NCBI GenBank assembly: GCA_001567105.1
Contig: LMZR01000018.1
Location: forward strand, 1-64,000
DNA from: Chloroflexi bacterium OLB14
GTDB taxonomy: Bacteria; Chloroflexota; Anaerolineae; Anaerolineales; Villigracilaceae
Length of the DNA: 64,000 bases
Direction of reading: 5' to 3'
A program made the position numbers and the translations under genes. Of the stretch, positions 8,959-16,989 are shown piece after piece. Numbering within the stretch: the first letter of the stretch is position 1; the number at the start of each line of letters is the position of its first letter. A model generated the notes under the pieces. The model had not been told where the DNA came from, did no database searches, and saw only the letters and a program-made list of their open reading frames with translations.

Positions 8959-8987
8959 ATGATACCGCATGTTAGGCATGTTAACAA
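8959..8987 (-). promoter_or_regulatory. phnD promoter with tandem repeat in the spacer
   Basis: On the minus strand TTGTTA (8987-8982), a 17-base spacer and TATCAT (8964-8959) form a sigma-70-like promoter ~50 bases before phnD. The spacer contains a tandem direct repeat: GCATGTTA on the plus strand occurs at 8967-8974 and 8976-8983. This is a plausible operator. The rest of the 8913-9170 gap shows nothing else. Confidence 0.5.
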
Positions 8988-9170
8988 GTAGGTTTTTCTT
9001 AAAAAATAGCCTAGATGATGATTTGAAACCTAATCTTAATGCAATTTCAACAATGAAATGCTAAGGGGATGTAAAAATATGGTTAACTAAAATATAAAAT
9101 TTACTAGTTGCTAAGGGGTTGAAGCGATTTTTAAAATTTATATCGATTTAATTGCTGCTGCAAAGTCAAT

Positions 9171-10292
9171 CTAAGGCAACAGTGAACTTGGTCCAATAAA
9201 TAAAACTTCATCTTTTATTATATCGAAAACGTATAATGTATATATAGTATTAAGGTCTTTATATTTTTCACTTTCGAATCTCAATACTGAATTATTGTCC
9301 CATTGAATCGGGGTTAATACTTCAGATTCAGTAGCAAAAATTATTCGTATTTCATTTGTTATAGCGTCCCAAACACTAACAGATGAATCTATTACAAAAC
9401 CTTCCTCATTACAATTTGATGTTGAATAGGCTAATTTTGTACCATCAGGTGACCACCTAAATGCCATGATACCTGTTGCATTTATTTGTGTTACCTCTCC
9501 TGTGTAAGTATCTGTAATCAAAATTCCATTTATATCTGAAACATATCTCCTACCTGTTGGAGATACCGCAATGTGGTCTCCAGGAAAATATTCTGATGGA
9601 TTGACAAGTGTTACCCAAGTACCGTTTTTTAGATTAAGGCGATAAAGCCCAGTTCTTACATCCCAAGAGAAGCACTCAGTTCCTCCCCCAGACCATCCAA
9701 TCCCTGTTGAAAAATAAAGATATGAATTATCTTCATCCCAAAACACTGAATGTACACTACCTGGCATTCCTGGTGATTGTAAGTTTGGATGAAGGAAATC
9801 TTCAAATTCTAGCAGCCATTTTTTAGTTGCCTCTTTATTTTGTACAAGCAAATCATGTCTTCCACAACTTGTAGAAATCCATCCTTTATTTGGAGATAAT
9901 GAGCCATACTGTGCATTTTGTGTTACTCCATCACATTCAATAATAAACTGAGAAATTTCTTTTTCTAATGCTTCCCTTGTTTGTCTTATCTCCACTTTTT
10001 GTGTTCCTTCAACTACAATTGCTGTAGACAACCAAGGCATATATATAGGATTTATTGTCATTGTCGGAGTTGGCGTATCTGATGGCACAGGCGTTCTCGA
10101 AGGAATAAAAGTGTAAGTTGGCCTTGATGTTTTCGTAAAAGTTAGAGTAATCGGTTTAAGGTCTTCTTTTGGAGTATTTTCTACAGAGTCTCCACATGCG
10201 ACCAAAACAATTAACAATATAGTCAAGAAAATTATGCTTAACTTTTTGAGAAATTTACTGCTCGCTTTTACAATCAACTGATCACTGTTCAC
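9171..10292 (-). CDS. Beta-propeller-like lipoprotein
   Basis: A predicted lipoprotein of up to 373 residues, lipobox LIVLVAC near residue 33 and a Thr/Pro/Ser-rich linker to about 85. The rest contains TolB/WD40-like blade motifs such as MAFRWSPDGTKLAYSTSNC and VSPTGRRYVSDI. It resembles the protein at 37188-38624, so the genome holds a family of surface propellers. The start is uncertain: the GTG at 10292 lies in a CAGTGATCAGTTG filler repeat and a TTG five codons later is equally possible. No enzymatic motif is visible. Confidence 0.7.
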   Translation of the reverse strand: MNSDQLIVKASSKFLKKLSIIFLTILLIVLVACGDSVENTPKEDLKPITLTFTKTSRPTYTFIPSRTPVPSDTPTPTMTINPIYMPWLSTAIVVEGTQKVEIRQTREALEKEISQFIIECDGVTQNAQYGSLSPNKGWISTSCGRHDLLVQNKEATKKWLLEFEDFLHPNLQSPGMPGSVHSVFWDEDNSYLYFSTGIGWSGGGTECFSWDVRTGLYRLNLKNGTWVTLVNPSEYFPGDHIAVSPTGRRYVSDINGILITDTYTGEVTQINATGIMAFRWSPDGTKLAYSTSNCNEEGFVIDSSVSVWDAITNEIRIIFATESEVLTPIQWDNNSVLRFESEKYKDLNTIYTLYVFDIIKDEVLFIGPSSLLP

Positions 10293-10319
10293 TGATTACT
10301 ATTCCCTATTCACCATTCA

Positions 10320-11264
10320 CTAATTCCCAACCTGCTCTCCATACAACTTTCTATGCACCACACTCAAGGCGCGGACTTGTTCCGCCGCGTGATACGAAGA
10401 CCTCACCAGCGGATTTGACTCAACCCATTGGAATCCAATTTCTTTGCCGTAATCGCGTAATTCAGCAAATTCTTCCATCGTGTAATAACGGTCAATGGGC
10501 ATGTGTTTTTTACTCGGTTGCAAGTATTGACCAATCGTCAAAATATCCACGCCCCAACTGCGTTGATCACGCATCACGGCTTTCACTTCATCCATCGTTT
10601 CACCTAAACCAAGCATAATGCCCGATTTTGTTAAAACTTCGGGGTCAAGTTTTTTGGCGTTCGATAATGTCTTTGCCGCCCAATCATAATTATCTTGTGG
10701 TTGCACGGTTTTGAATAAACGTGGCACAGTTTCAACATTATGATTCAAAATTTCAGGGCGAGCATCCATCACAATTTTTAATGCTTCAATACTGCCTTTG
10801 AAATCTGGAATCAAAACTTCAACCGAACAACCATGTTGTAACTCTCTAATTCTGCGAATCACCATTGCAAAAATTGGCGCACCACCATCACGGCGTTCAT
10901 CACGATTGACCGATGTAATCACAGCATGATTCAAATTCATAGACTTAACTGCTTGTGCCACACGTTCTGCTTCGCCCCAATCCATAAGTGCAGGCTTGCC
11001 ATGTTTGATGTCACAAAATGCACAAGTGCGCGTACACACATCACCAAGCATTAAAAATGTTGCCGTGCCACTTCCCCAACATTCACCTAAATTGGGGCAC
11101 ATGGCTTCTTCACAAACTGTATGCAAAGATTTTGAGCGCATCAAATTTTGAATACGTTCATAATTTTCACCAGCGGGCGCACGCACCTTAATCCACTCAG
11201 GGCGGCGTAATGGGCGCACATCGCTTGCAGGGATGATTCGGTCTCGGGTTGGGGTAACAGGCAT
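10320..11264 (-). CDS. lipA: Lipoyl synthase
   Basis: A radical-SAM enzyme that inserts two sulfurs into protein-bound octanoyl groups. All cluster ligands are visible in 314 residues: the auxiliary cluster cysteines in [12 protein letters not shown], the SAM-cluster CTRTCAFC, and the C-terminal RSSYHA serine ligand. [15 protein letters not shown] is the family signature. AAGGACC precedes the ATG. Its partner octanoyltransferase lipB is encoded ~25 kb away rather than next to it. It is preceded by a palindromic repeat and nfeD on the same strand. Confidence 0.95.
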   Translation of the reverse strand: MPVTPTRDRIIPASDVRPLRRPEWIKVRAPAGENYERIQNLMRSKSLHTVCEEAMCPNLGECWGSGTATFLMLGDVCTRTCAFCDIKHGKPALMDWGEAERVAQAVKSMNLNHAVITSVNRDERRDGGAPIFAMVIRRIRELQHGCSVEVLIPDFKGSIEALKIVMDARPEILNHNVETVPRLFKTVQPQDNYDWAAKTLSNAKKLDPEVLTKSGIMLGLGETMDEVKAVMRDQRSWGVDILTIGQYLQPSKKHMPIDRYYTMEEFAELRDYGKEIGFQWVESNPLVRSSYHAAEQVRALSVVHRKLYGEQVGN

Positions 11265-11285
11265 AAGGTCCTTTTTTGATTCGTC

Positions 11286-11377
11286 ATGTCATTGCGAGCG
11301 TTTGTTGCGAAGCAATCTCAAAATTAAGTTTGAGATTGCTTCGTCGCAAAGAACAAATGCGCTCCTCGCAATGACAT
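11286..11377. repeat. CATTGCGAG palindromic repeat, copy 2
   Basis: Ends ATGTCATTGCGAG and CTCGCAATGACAT are inverted, with inner AAGCAATCTCAAA and TTTGAGATTGCTT. It fills the gap between lipA and nfeD and could fold in either transcript. Confidence 0.85.
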
Positions 11378-11382
11378 CAAAT

Positions 11383-12687
11383 TTATTTTTTCTTAACTAT
11401 CAATCTCAATCCACGAACTTCGACGACTTCAATTAAATCGCCCTTACTGATTGATTCTGAATCTTTAGATTTTTCTGCGCTCCATAACTCTGACTCAACT
11501 TGAACTTGTCCCGCTTCTTTAATTGACATTATGGCTGTTCCTGTTTTCCCAACTAAACTTTCGCTTCCAGTTTGGATGGCGCCCTTCAATGCGCGTAATG
11601 CAAAAACTAATACTGCGAAAAAAAGTAAGCCGATGAAAATGCCAGTGCCAACTACCAGCGGAACAGAGACGCGTTGAAATTCTGGCGTGCCTGGTGAATT
11701 AAATAAAACCAAAGCACCGATGATAAATGATGCCACGCCAGCAGATGTGAGCGCACCATGCGTGGCGGCTTTGATATCTAAAATAAATAAAACAAATGCG
11801 ATGATTAAGAAAATAATGCCAAACCAATTGATGGGCAACACACCCATGCCATACGTTGCTAATGTTAAACACACTGCGCCGATAAAACCTGCTACCCAAC
11901 CACCAGGTGACGAGATTTCAATTAAGATGGCTTGCACACCAATGGCTAATAAAAGAAAAGCAATGTTTGGGTTTGTTAGTAATAATAAAAATGCTTCGAT
12001 AAAACTCATATCGAGTTCTTGTATTTCAATATCTTCTGTATTGAGTGTGTGTGCGCCATCAGGCATTTGCACTGTAAAACCATTGAGTGCTTGTAATAAA
12101 TCTTCTAAATCATCGGCGACAAAATCAATTAAGTTTGCTTCTAACGCTTCATCAGCAGTGACGGCAATAGCATCATCAATCATAGATTCTGCTAATGCTA
12201 AGGCTTCTTCTCCGCGTGGCGTCACATACGGACGAATAGCGGCTTTGGTAATTTCTTTTTGTTTGGTCTCTAAGGTGGAAGTTAAATTTTCTCCCGAACT
12301 ACTTATAGGACTCGCCGCCCCAATAGATGTTTCAGGTGCCATAGCAGAAGCATGACCAACAGCCGTAATCATTGCTCCTGCACTGCCTGCAATAGCATTT
12401 CTTGGTGAAACATAAACTACAACAGGCACTTCACTCTCTCGAATCGCAGTGATGATATCTAAGGTTGTATCTATTGCTCCACCTGGTGTATTTAATTGAA
12501 TAATAAGGACTTTTGCATTTTCACGTTCTGCTCGTTCAATACCACGTTTGATATATTCCAACATGGGCGGCATGATGGGTCCATCAGCAGTTAAGACAAC
12601 GGCAACAGGATCATTCGTCTGTGCTTGTGTGTGAGAAAAGAAAGCACAGATAGTGAGACTTAATAACAAAACTCGTAAATATTTCAT
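11383..12687 (-). CDS. NfeD family membrane serine protease (ClpP-class)
   Basis: A long-form NfeD protein of 434 residues. An N-terminal signal (residues 1-22) precedes a ClpP-fold serine protease domain: LNTPGGAIDTT, the nucleophile in NAIAGSAGAMI and the lysine in the KQKEITKAAIRPY region. Four or so membrane segments follow (about 228-370), then a C-terminal OB-fold domain (LVGKTGTAIM ... GDLIEVVEVRGLRLIV). Such proteins work with SPFH/stomatin partners in membrane quality control; no SPFH gene is in the window. A TATAAT box ends 7 bases before the ATG, suggesting a leaderless transcript. Confidence 0.9.
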   Translation of the reverse strand: MKYLRVLLLSLTICAFFSHTQAQTNDPVAVVLTADGPIMPPMLEYIKRGIERAERENAKVLIIQLNTPGGAIDTTLDIITAIRESEVPVVVYVSPRNAIAGSAGAMITAVGHASAMAPETSIGAASPISSSGENLTSTLETKQKEITKAAIRPYVTPRGEEALALAESMIDDAIAVTADEALEANLIDFVADDLEDLLQALNGFTVQMPDGAHTLNTEDIEIQELDMSFIEAFLLLLTNPNIAFLLLAIGVQAILIEISSPGGWVAGFIGAVCLTLATYGMGVLPINWFGIIFLIIAFVLFILDIKAATHGALTSAGVASFIIGALVLFNSPGTPEFQRVSVPLVVGTGIFIGLLFFAVLVFALRALKGAIQTGSESLVGKTGTAIMSIKEAGQVQVESELWSAEKSKDSESISKGDLIEVVEVRGLRLIVKKK

Positions 12688-12694
12688 CAGTGAG

Positions 12695-12700
12695 ATTATA
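12695..12700 (-). promoter_or_regulatory. -10 box of nfeD, apparently leaderless
   Basis: TATAAT on the minus strand lies 7 bases upstream of the start codon, so transcription should begin at or next to the A of ATG. No Shine-Dalgarno sequence could fit between them. Confidence 0.45.
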
Positions 12701-12728
12701 AACCAAGGTGATTAACAATTCATAAATT

Positions 12729-12914
12729 TTGTAGGGGCTAAATATGTACTGTGACATTTATGTTTCTTGTAAAACGAAGGCGGGTCGCCCTGCATTGCGA
12801 GACGATTTTCTCCCAATGCAAGCGCGACCCGTTATTGCATAACTTTGGTTATAAAATAATTTACAGATTACCTTATTGAACCGTTTAATTGAGTTGAATG
12901 GGTCACCCCTACAA
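12729..12914. repeat. Nested palindromic (MITE-like) element
   Basis: Outer inverted ends TTGTAGGGG (12729-12737) and CCCCTACAA (12906-12914) enclose a strong hairpin with CGGGTCG (12781-12787) pairing to CGACCCG (12825-12831) and TGCATTG to CAATGCA. A GTACTGTGACATTTATG segment (12746-12762) matches the structured repeats at 46178-46230 and 56424-56478. It fills the gap downstream of the first TauE gene; no transposase is present. Confidence 0.6.
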
Positions 12915-12921
12915 CGAAAAA

Positions 12922-13677
12922 TTATGTCAATGCCAGATAAATGGTGCGAATGCTCAAAACGATAATTAAGATTCCCACGAAAATCATTAAGGTTTTCATA
13001 GGAAGTTTTTGAGAAAGCCTGGCCGCGATAGGTGCAGCAATTGCGCCACCAATTAACAAACCTAAAATAATTTGCCAATATTCACCAAAACTTAAAGTAA
13101 TCACAAACAAAACAGATTGTGCAAATGTGATAAAAAATTCAGAGAAGTTTACTGAGCCAATCGTCACGCGCGGGTTTTTACCACGTGCAACCAAAGTAGA
13201 TGTAACGACAGGTCCCCAACCACCACCACCAATGGCATCGCAAAATCCGCCAAGTAAGCCAAGCAAACTAATTCGCGGGCTATAACTTTCATCTACATTA
13301 TGATTTGAATTTAAGCGAAAAGCTTTATAAACAATCACAGCGCCCATAATAAGTAAGTAAGCCGCAATGTAAGGTTTGAGGATGTTGCCATCAATAGAAG
13401 TCAAGAGATAAGCACCTGTGATACCACCAATCACACCAGGGATTAATAAACGGCGAACTAATTTCCAATTCACGTTGCCAAGTTTCCAGTGAGATGCACC
13501 TGAAATGCCAGTAGTTACTACTTCAGCCATGTGCACACTAGCCGAAGCGGCGGCTGGGGGAATCCCTAAACTTAACAAAAACGTATTTGAACTTACTCCA
13601 TAAGCCATGCCCAAAGCACCATCAATCATTTGGGCAATGAATCCTACAAGCACATACACAAGAATTGATATTTCCAT
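12922..13677 (-). CDS. TauE/SafE family sulfite/organosulfonate exporter (paralog 1)
   Basis: A 251-residue membrane protein with about eight hydrophobic segments. The family pattern is clear: GFIAQMIDGALGMAYGVSSN at the N-terminus, AAASASVHMAEV, and the internal repeat GFCDAIGGGGWGP. TauE/SafE proteins move sulfite, sulfoacetate or similar anions. The second copy at 14340-15101 is closely similar along its whole length, and an Rrf2 regulator lies between them, divergent from this gene. The ATG is followed upstream by AAGGAG on the minus strand. Inverted repeats in its promoter suggest control by that regulator. Confidence 0.9.
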   Translation of the reverse strand: MEISILVYVLVGFIAQMIDGALGMAYGVSSNTFLLSLGIPPAAASASVHMAEVVTTGISGASHWKLGNVNWKLVRRLLIPGVIGGITGAYLLTSIDGNILKPYIAAYLLIMGAVIVYKAFRLNSNHNVDESYSPRISLLGLLGGFCDAIGGGGWGPVVTSTLVARGKNPRVTIGSVNFSEFFITFAQSVLFVITLSFGEYWQIILGLLIGGAIAAPIAARLSQKLPMKTLMIFVGILIIVLSIRTIYLALT

Positions 13678-13706
13678 GTTTACTCCTTAGTTTTTATTAT
13701 ATAAAT

Positions 13707-13824
13707 CCTATCAAATTAGTAGGTTTTGAAGATAAAAAAATAAGCGCTTATTCTTCTGTTCTTTAATTCCTAGTAAGTCAATAGGTATTATTTGGTAAAA
13801 TCATAATTCAGCGACTGAATTATG
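13707..13824. promoter_or_regulatory. Divergent control region with ordered inverted repeats
   Basis: Two 17-base sites of form CCTA-N9-TAGG lie at 13707-13723 and 13769-13785. Exactly midway is the perfect palindrome AATAAGCGCTTATT (13739-13752). A further perfect 10-base inverted repeat (arms 13802-13811 and 13815-13824, CATAATTCAG and its complement) lies closer to the Rrf2 gene. These are candidate operators for the Rrf2 protein controlling itself and the TauE gene. Confidence 0.5.
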
Positions 13825-13890
13825 TCAAGGGCAAATATATCAGCCCATTTAATCTGAGTTAGAATATACATCCAATAGGATAAATCAGAA

Positions 13891-14293
13891 ATGAAACTAA
13901 CCACCCGCAGTGAATATGGACTTCTCGCATTAATCTATCTCGCCCGCCATGAAGGCGAAGGCTATATTTCCATTGATACGATCGCCACAGCCCAAAAAAT
14001 TCCACCCAAATTCTTAGAACAATTGATGCTAGCATTAAAACGTGCTCACTTCTTGAGAAGTACAAAAGGTCAAAAAGGCGGGTACCAACTTGCGAAGAAA
14101 CCGAATCAAATTGCATTAGCCGAAGTGATCCGTCTCTTCGATGGCGCTCTTGCCCCCACAGAATCTGTCAGTGAGAATTTTTTATGAATCAACGCCTATT
14201 GAAAAAGAAAAACGCTTAACCAAAGTATTCAAAGACATTCGCGATCACATTTCTAACAAGTTAGAAAAAACAACCCTTGCAGATGTGATGTGA
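13891..14293 (+). CDS. Rrf2 family transcriptional regulator (frameshifted)
   Basis: A winged-helix regulator that would be 133 residues long. MKLTTRSEYGLLALIYLA and the recognition helix region (IPPKFLEQLMLALKRAHFL, KGQKGGYQLAKKP) are diagnostic of Rrf2. The frame stops at 14187, but removing one T from the T6 run at 14178-14183 restores the family-typical C-terminus (FYESTPIEKEKRLTKVFKDI to the TGA at 14293). The three cluster cysteines of IscR/NsrR are absent, so it probably senses something other than an Fe-S cluster. It lies between two TauE/SafE genes and likely controls at least the divergent one. Confidence 0.85.
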
Positions 14294-14339
14294 TATTTGA
14301 ATTAAATATAAAACAATATTACTAGAAACCTAATAAAAT

Positions 14340-15101
14340 TTAAGTACCTTGAATCGTCAAAAAAATTGTTCTGATGCTCAATAAAATAATTACAATACCG
14401 ACGATAATCATTAAAGTTTTAGCTGGCAACTTTTGAGCAAGCCTAGCGGCGATCGGTGCGGCAATGGCTCCGCCAATTAACAAACCGATGATGATTTGCC
14501 AATATTCTCCAAAGTGTAGGGCAAGAATAAATAAAACAGATTGACCTAGCGCCACGAAAAATTCGGTGAAGTTGACTGAGCCGATGGTGCGTAGGGGATG
14601 TTTTCCGCGTGCTACTAAGGTAGATGTAACCACAGGTCCCCAACCGCCGCCGCCGACTGCATCACAAAATCCGCCGAATAACCCTAAAATACTTACGTTG
14701 GGTCCGTGGTATTCATCAGGTTTTTTGCGTGGAATCATAGTGAAGGCTTTATAAATAATTACAGCACCCATAATTAGAAGATAAATGGCAATGTAAGGTT
14801 TGATGATATTTCCGTCAATGGAAGTTAGAAAATATGCACCTGTGATGCCACCAATTACACCGGGGACAAGTAAGCGTCGTACAAGTTTCCAATCTACGTT
14901 GCCTAATTTCCAATGTGAAAAACCAGAAATGCCCGTCGTCACTACTTCTGCCATGTGTACGCTAGCAGATGCCGCCGCAGGTGGAATGCCTAAACTTAAT
15001 AAAAATGTATTTGAACTGACACCATAAGCCATACCTAAGGCGCCATCTATCATTTGTGCTATAAATCCCACTATAACGAATAACAGGATATTTAACTCCA
15101 T
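14340..15101 (-). CDS. TauE/SafE family sulfite/organosulfonate exporter (paralog 2)
   Basis: A 253-residue polytopic membrane protein, nearly the same as the copy at 12922-13677 (shared GFIAQMIDGALGMAYGVSSN and GGFCDAVGGGGWGP motifs), differing mainly in loops and in NFTEFFVALGQSVLF. The duplication is ancient enough for many synonymous differences. The ATG at 15101 was chosen over one six codons upstream because GGAAAAGG lies eight bases before it. None of the CCTA-N9-TAGG sites seen upstream of paralog 1 was found upstream of this gene, so the two may be differently regulated. Confidence 0.9.
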   Translation of the reverse strand: MELNILLFVIVGFIAQMIDGALGMAYGVSSNTFLLSLGIPPAAASASVHMAEVVTTGISGFSHWKLGNVDWKLVRRLLVPGVIGGITGAYFLTSIDGNIIKPYIAIYLLIMGAVIIYKAFTMIPRKKPDEYHGPNVSILGLFGGFCDAVGGGGWGPVVTSTLVARGKHPLRTIGSVNFTEFFVALGQSVLFILALHFGEYWQIIIGLLIGGAIAAPIAARLAQKLPAKTLMIIVGIVIILLSIRTIFLTIQGT

Positions 15102-15184
15102 TAAATTAACCTTTTCCAAGTAAGATGAAAACTAGCGAAATGTTTTGTTACAATTCTAACATCTTGTATCCCTTTGAGGCTTTT

Positions 15185-15958
15185 ATGAAATTTACACTTA
15201 AATTTACATTTATTTTATGTGCACTCCTTTTTCTTTCGGCTTGCGGTAAGCCAAAAGAATCTGTTACTGCTACAGTTGCCCCAACCACTCCAATTGTTGA
15301 TATCACTCCTACAGCGGATTTGTGTGTTGCTCCAGCTTTAGTAGATGAAGTTGCTAAAATTAACAAACTCATGCGTGAATTTGACGATTATTCAACGTTG
15401 GCATCTAATACAAAGCAAGATCAATTGGTGGTCGTGATCCCTGAATTGCAACGTGTGTTACGTGATGCAGAAGATCAACCCGTGCCTGATTGTTTAATGC
15501 CACTAAAGAAATTGCAACTCAAACACATGGAAACTGTTGTGCAAACATTGCTGGTTTTTATGAGTAATGCAGACCACTCCCTTGTGAGCAATGGCATTTC
15601 ACAAGCGCGTGCCATCCGCAGGGAATATGATACTGAAATGGCTCGCTTGCTTGGTATTACTTTACAAGTACCAACTGCAGCCAGCGTTGTGGAAACCTCT
15701 GCACCTACCAGCTCTCCAGTTATTACATTAACTAACCCAGGACCAGACGAAATCAATTTATGGACGGCGCCCGATTTTAACGCCCCTGTTTTTGCGGCTA
15801 TGCCAGCACAAGCCACAGCTATTGCTCTCGGTAGAAGCGCAGATAGTCAGTGGATTAAAGTTGAAATTCCCAATCAAACAGGTCAAACAGCTTGGGTTAT
15901 TGCTTCTGTAGTACAAGTCTCTATTCCTATAGAACAATTACCGATTGTAAACCCATAA
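15185..15958 (+). CDS. SH3-domain lipoprotein
   Basis: A predicted surface lipoprotein of 257 residues. The signal peptide (MKFTLKF...) ends in the lipobox FLSAC at residue 20. A helical middle region (about 45-155, heptad-like) is followed by a C-terminal bacterial SH3-like domain (about 180-250; INLWTAPDFNAPVF, WIKVEIPNQTGQTAWVIASV) of the sort that binds peptidoglycan or peptide ligands. The ATG at 15185 was preferred to 15125 because it gives a normal signal peptide. No partner function can be assigned. Confidence 0.75.
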   Translation: MKFTLKFTFILCALLFLSACGKPKESVTATVAPTTPIVDITPTADLCVAPALVDEVAKINKLMREFDDYSTLASNTKQDQLVVVIPELQRVLRDAEDQPVPDCLMPLKKLQLKHMETVVQTLLVFMSNADHSLVSNGISQARAIRREYDTEMARLLGITLQVPTAASVVETSAPTSSPVITLTNPGPDEINLWTAPDFNAPVFAAMPAQATAIALGRSADSQWIKVEIPNQTGQTAWVIASVVQVSIPIEQLPIVNP

Positions 15959-15993
15959 AGTTTTATATAACCAAAAACTAGAAACAAGACCGC

Positions 15994-16989
15994 ATGAAAA
16001 AAATTTTTCCTTACTGTTATCTTGGCATTAACCGCTATCTTGATTGCATTAAGTTTTAGTGAATTAGAAACAATCCTGCTTACCCTCCAAAAAGCGCATC
16101 TAACTTACTTTGTAGTAGCCATCTTAATTCAATCTGTTTGGTTTATTACCACAGGTAGAATGTACCAATCTATTTTTCGTTTACTGGGCATTCATGATAA
16201 TGTCTTGAGCTTAACTCGCATTGCTGCTGCCGCCACATTCATCAATATTGTTGCTCCAACGGGTGGTGCAGGCGGTGTAGCCCTATTTGCTAGTGAAGCC
16301 AAACGCCGCGGACACCCCACAGGCAAGGCGACTGTTGCCGCCGCATTATTTTTGTTATTAGATCAAGCTTCATTTATTATCATTCTTTCCATTGGCTTAT
16401 TTGTTTTATTTCGCCGTAACGACTTAAACACTGCCGAAATTACAGCCTCGCTCATCCTATTTGCCATTGCCATTGGTTATGCCTCACTTTTATATCTTGC
16501 TACCGCTCCGCCGAAAAATTAGGCAACATCTTAGCAAAGCTTGCCCAAAGCCTTAATAAAATTACAAACTTTTTCGGTAAACCTAACTTCCTCAGCGAAA
16601 CTCGCGCACACGAATTTGCCCACGAAATCGCCGACGGGTTTGCAGGCTTAACCGAAAAACCTTCAAGCCTTGCGCGCCCTATTCTATGGGGTATGCTAGA
16701 TAAACTTTTGTTAATGCTTATTTTAATTTGCTCATTCCTAGCGTTTGAAGTTCCATTTTCAGCAGGCACTATCATTGCAGGTTTTTCATTGGCATATCTT
16801 TTCTTAATTGTTTCGCCCACACCATCGGGCATTGGCATCGTCGAAGGCATCATGCCCATTGCATTAACTTCACTCAACGTTAATTGGAGTCAAGCAGTGG
16901 TCATCACATTAATTTATCGCGCCGTTACATTTTGGTTTCCACTTGCTGTTGGGGCATGGGCATTTCGTACTTTACACACTAATTCATGA
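15994..16989 (+). CDS. Lysylphosphatidylglycerol-synthase TM-region family protein (two frameshifts)
   Basis: A polytopic membrane protein of the UPF0104 / LPG_synthase_TM family, ~331 residues once repaired. Typical elements are FINIVAPTGGAGGVALF near residue 90 and the C-terminal IVSPTPSGIGIVEGIMPIAL. The frame is broken twice: near 16004-16010 (one extra base in TTTTTCC) and near 16490-16505 (one missing base). Both repairs give continuous family-like sequence, including MKKIFLTVILALTAILIAL at the N-terminus. It overlaps the helicase start by 4 bases (ATGA). The family covers flippase-like proteins; the lipid is unknown. Confidence 0.75.

Noticed and set aside
8967-8983. PHO box upstream of phnD
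   Set aside because: Repeat period is 9 rather than 11 bases and the half-site does not match known PhoB/PhoP motifs.
12758-13078. 106-codon minus-strand frame
   Set aside because: Cys/Arg/Tyr-rich shadow of the TauE gene and of the repeat element, in a different frame.
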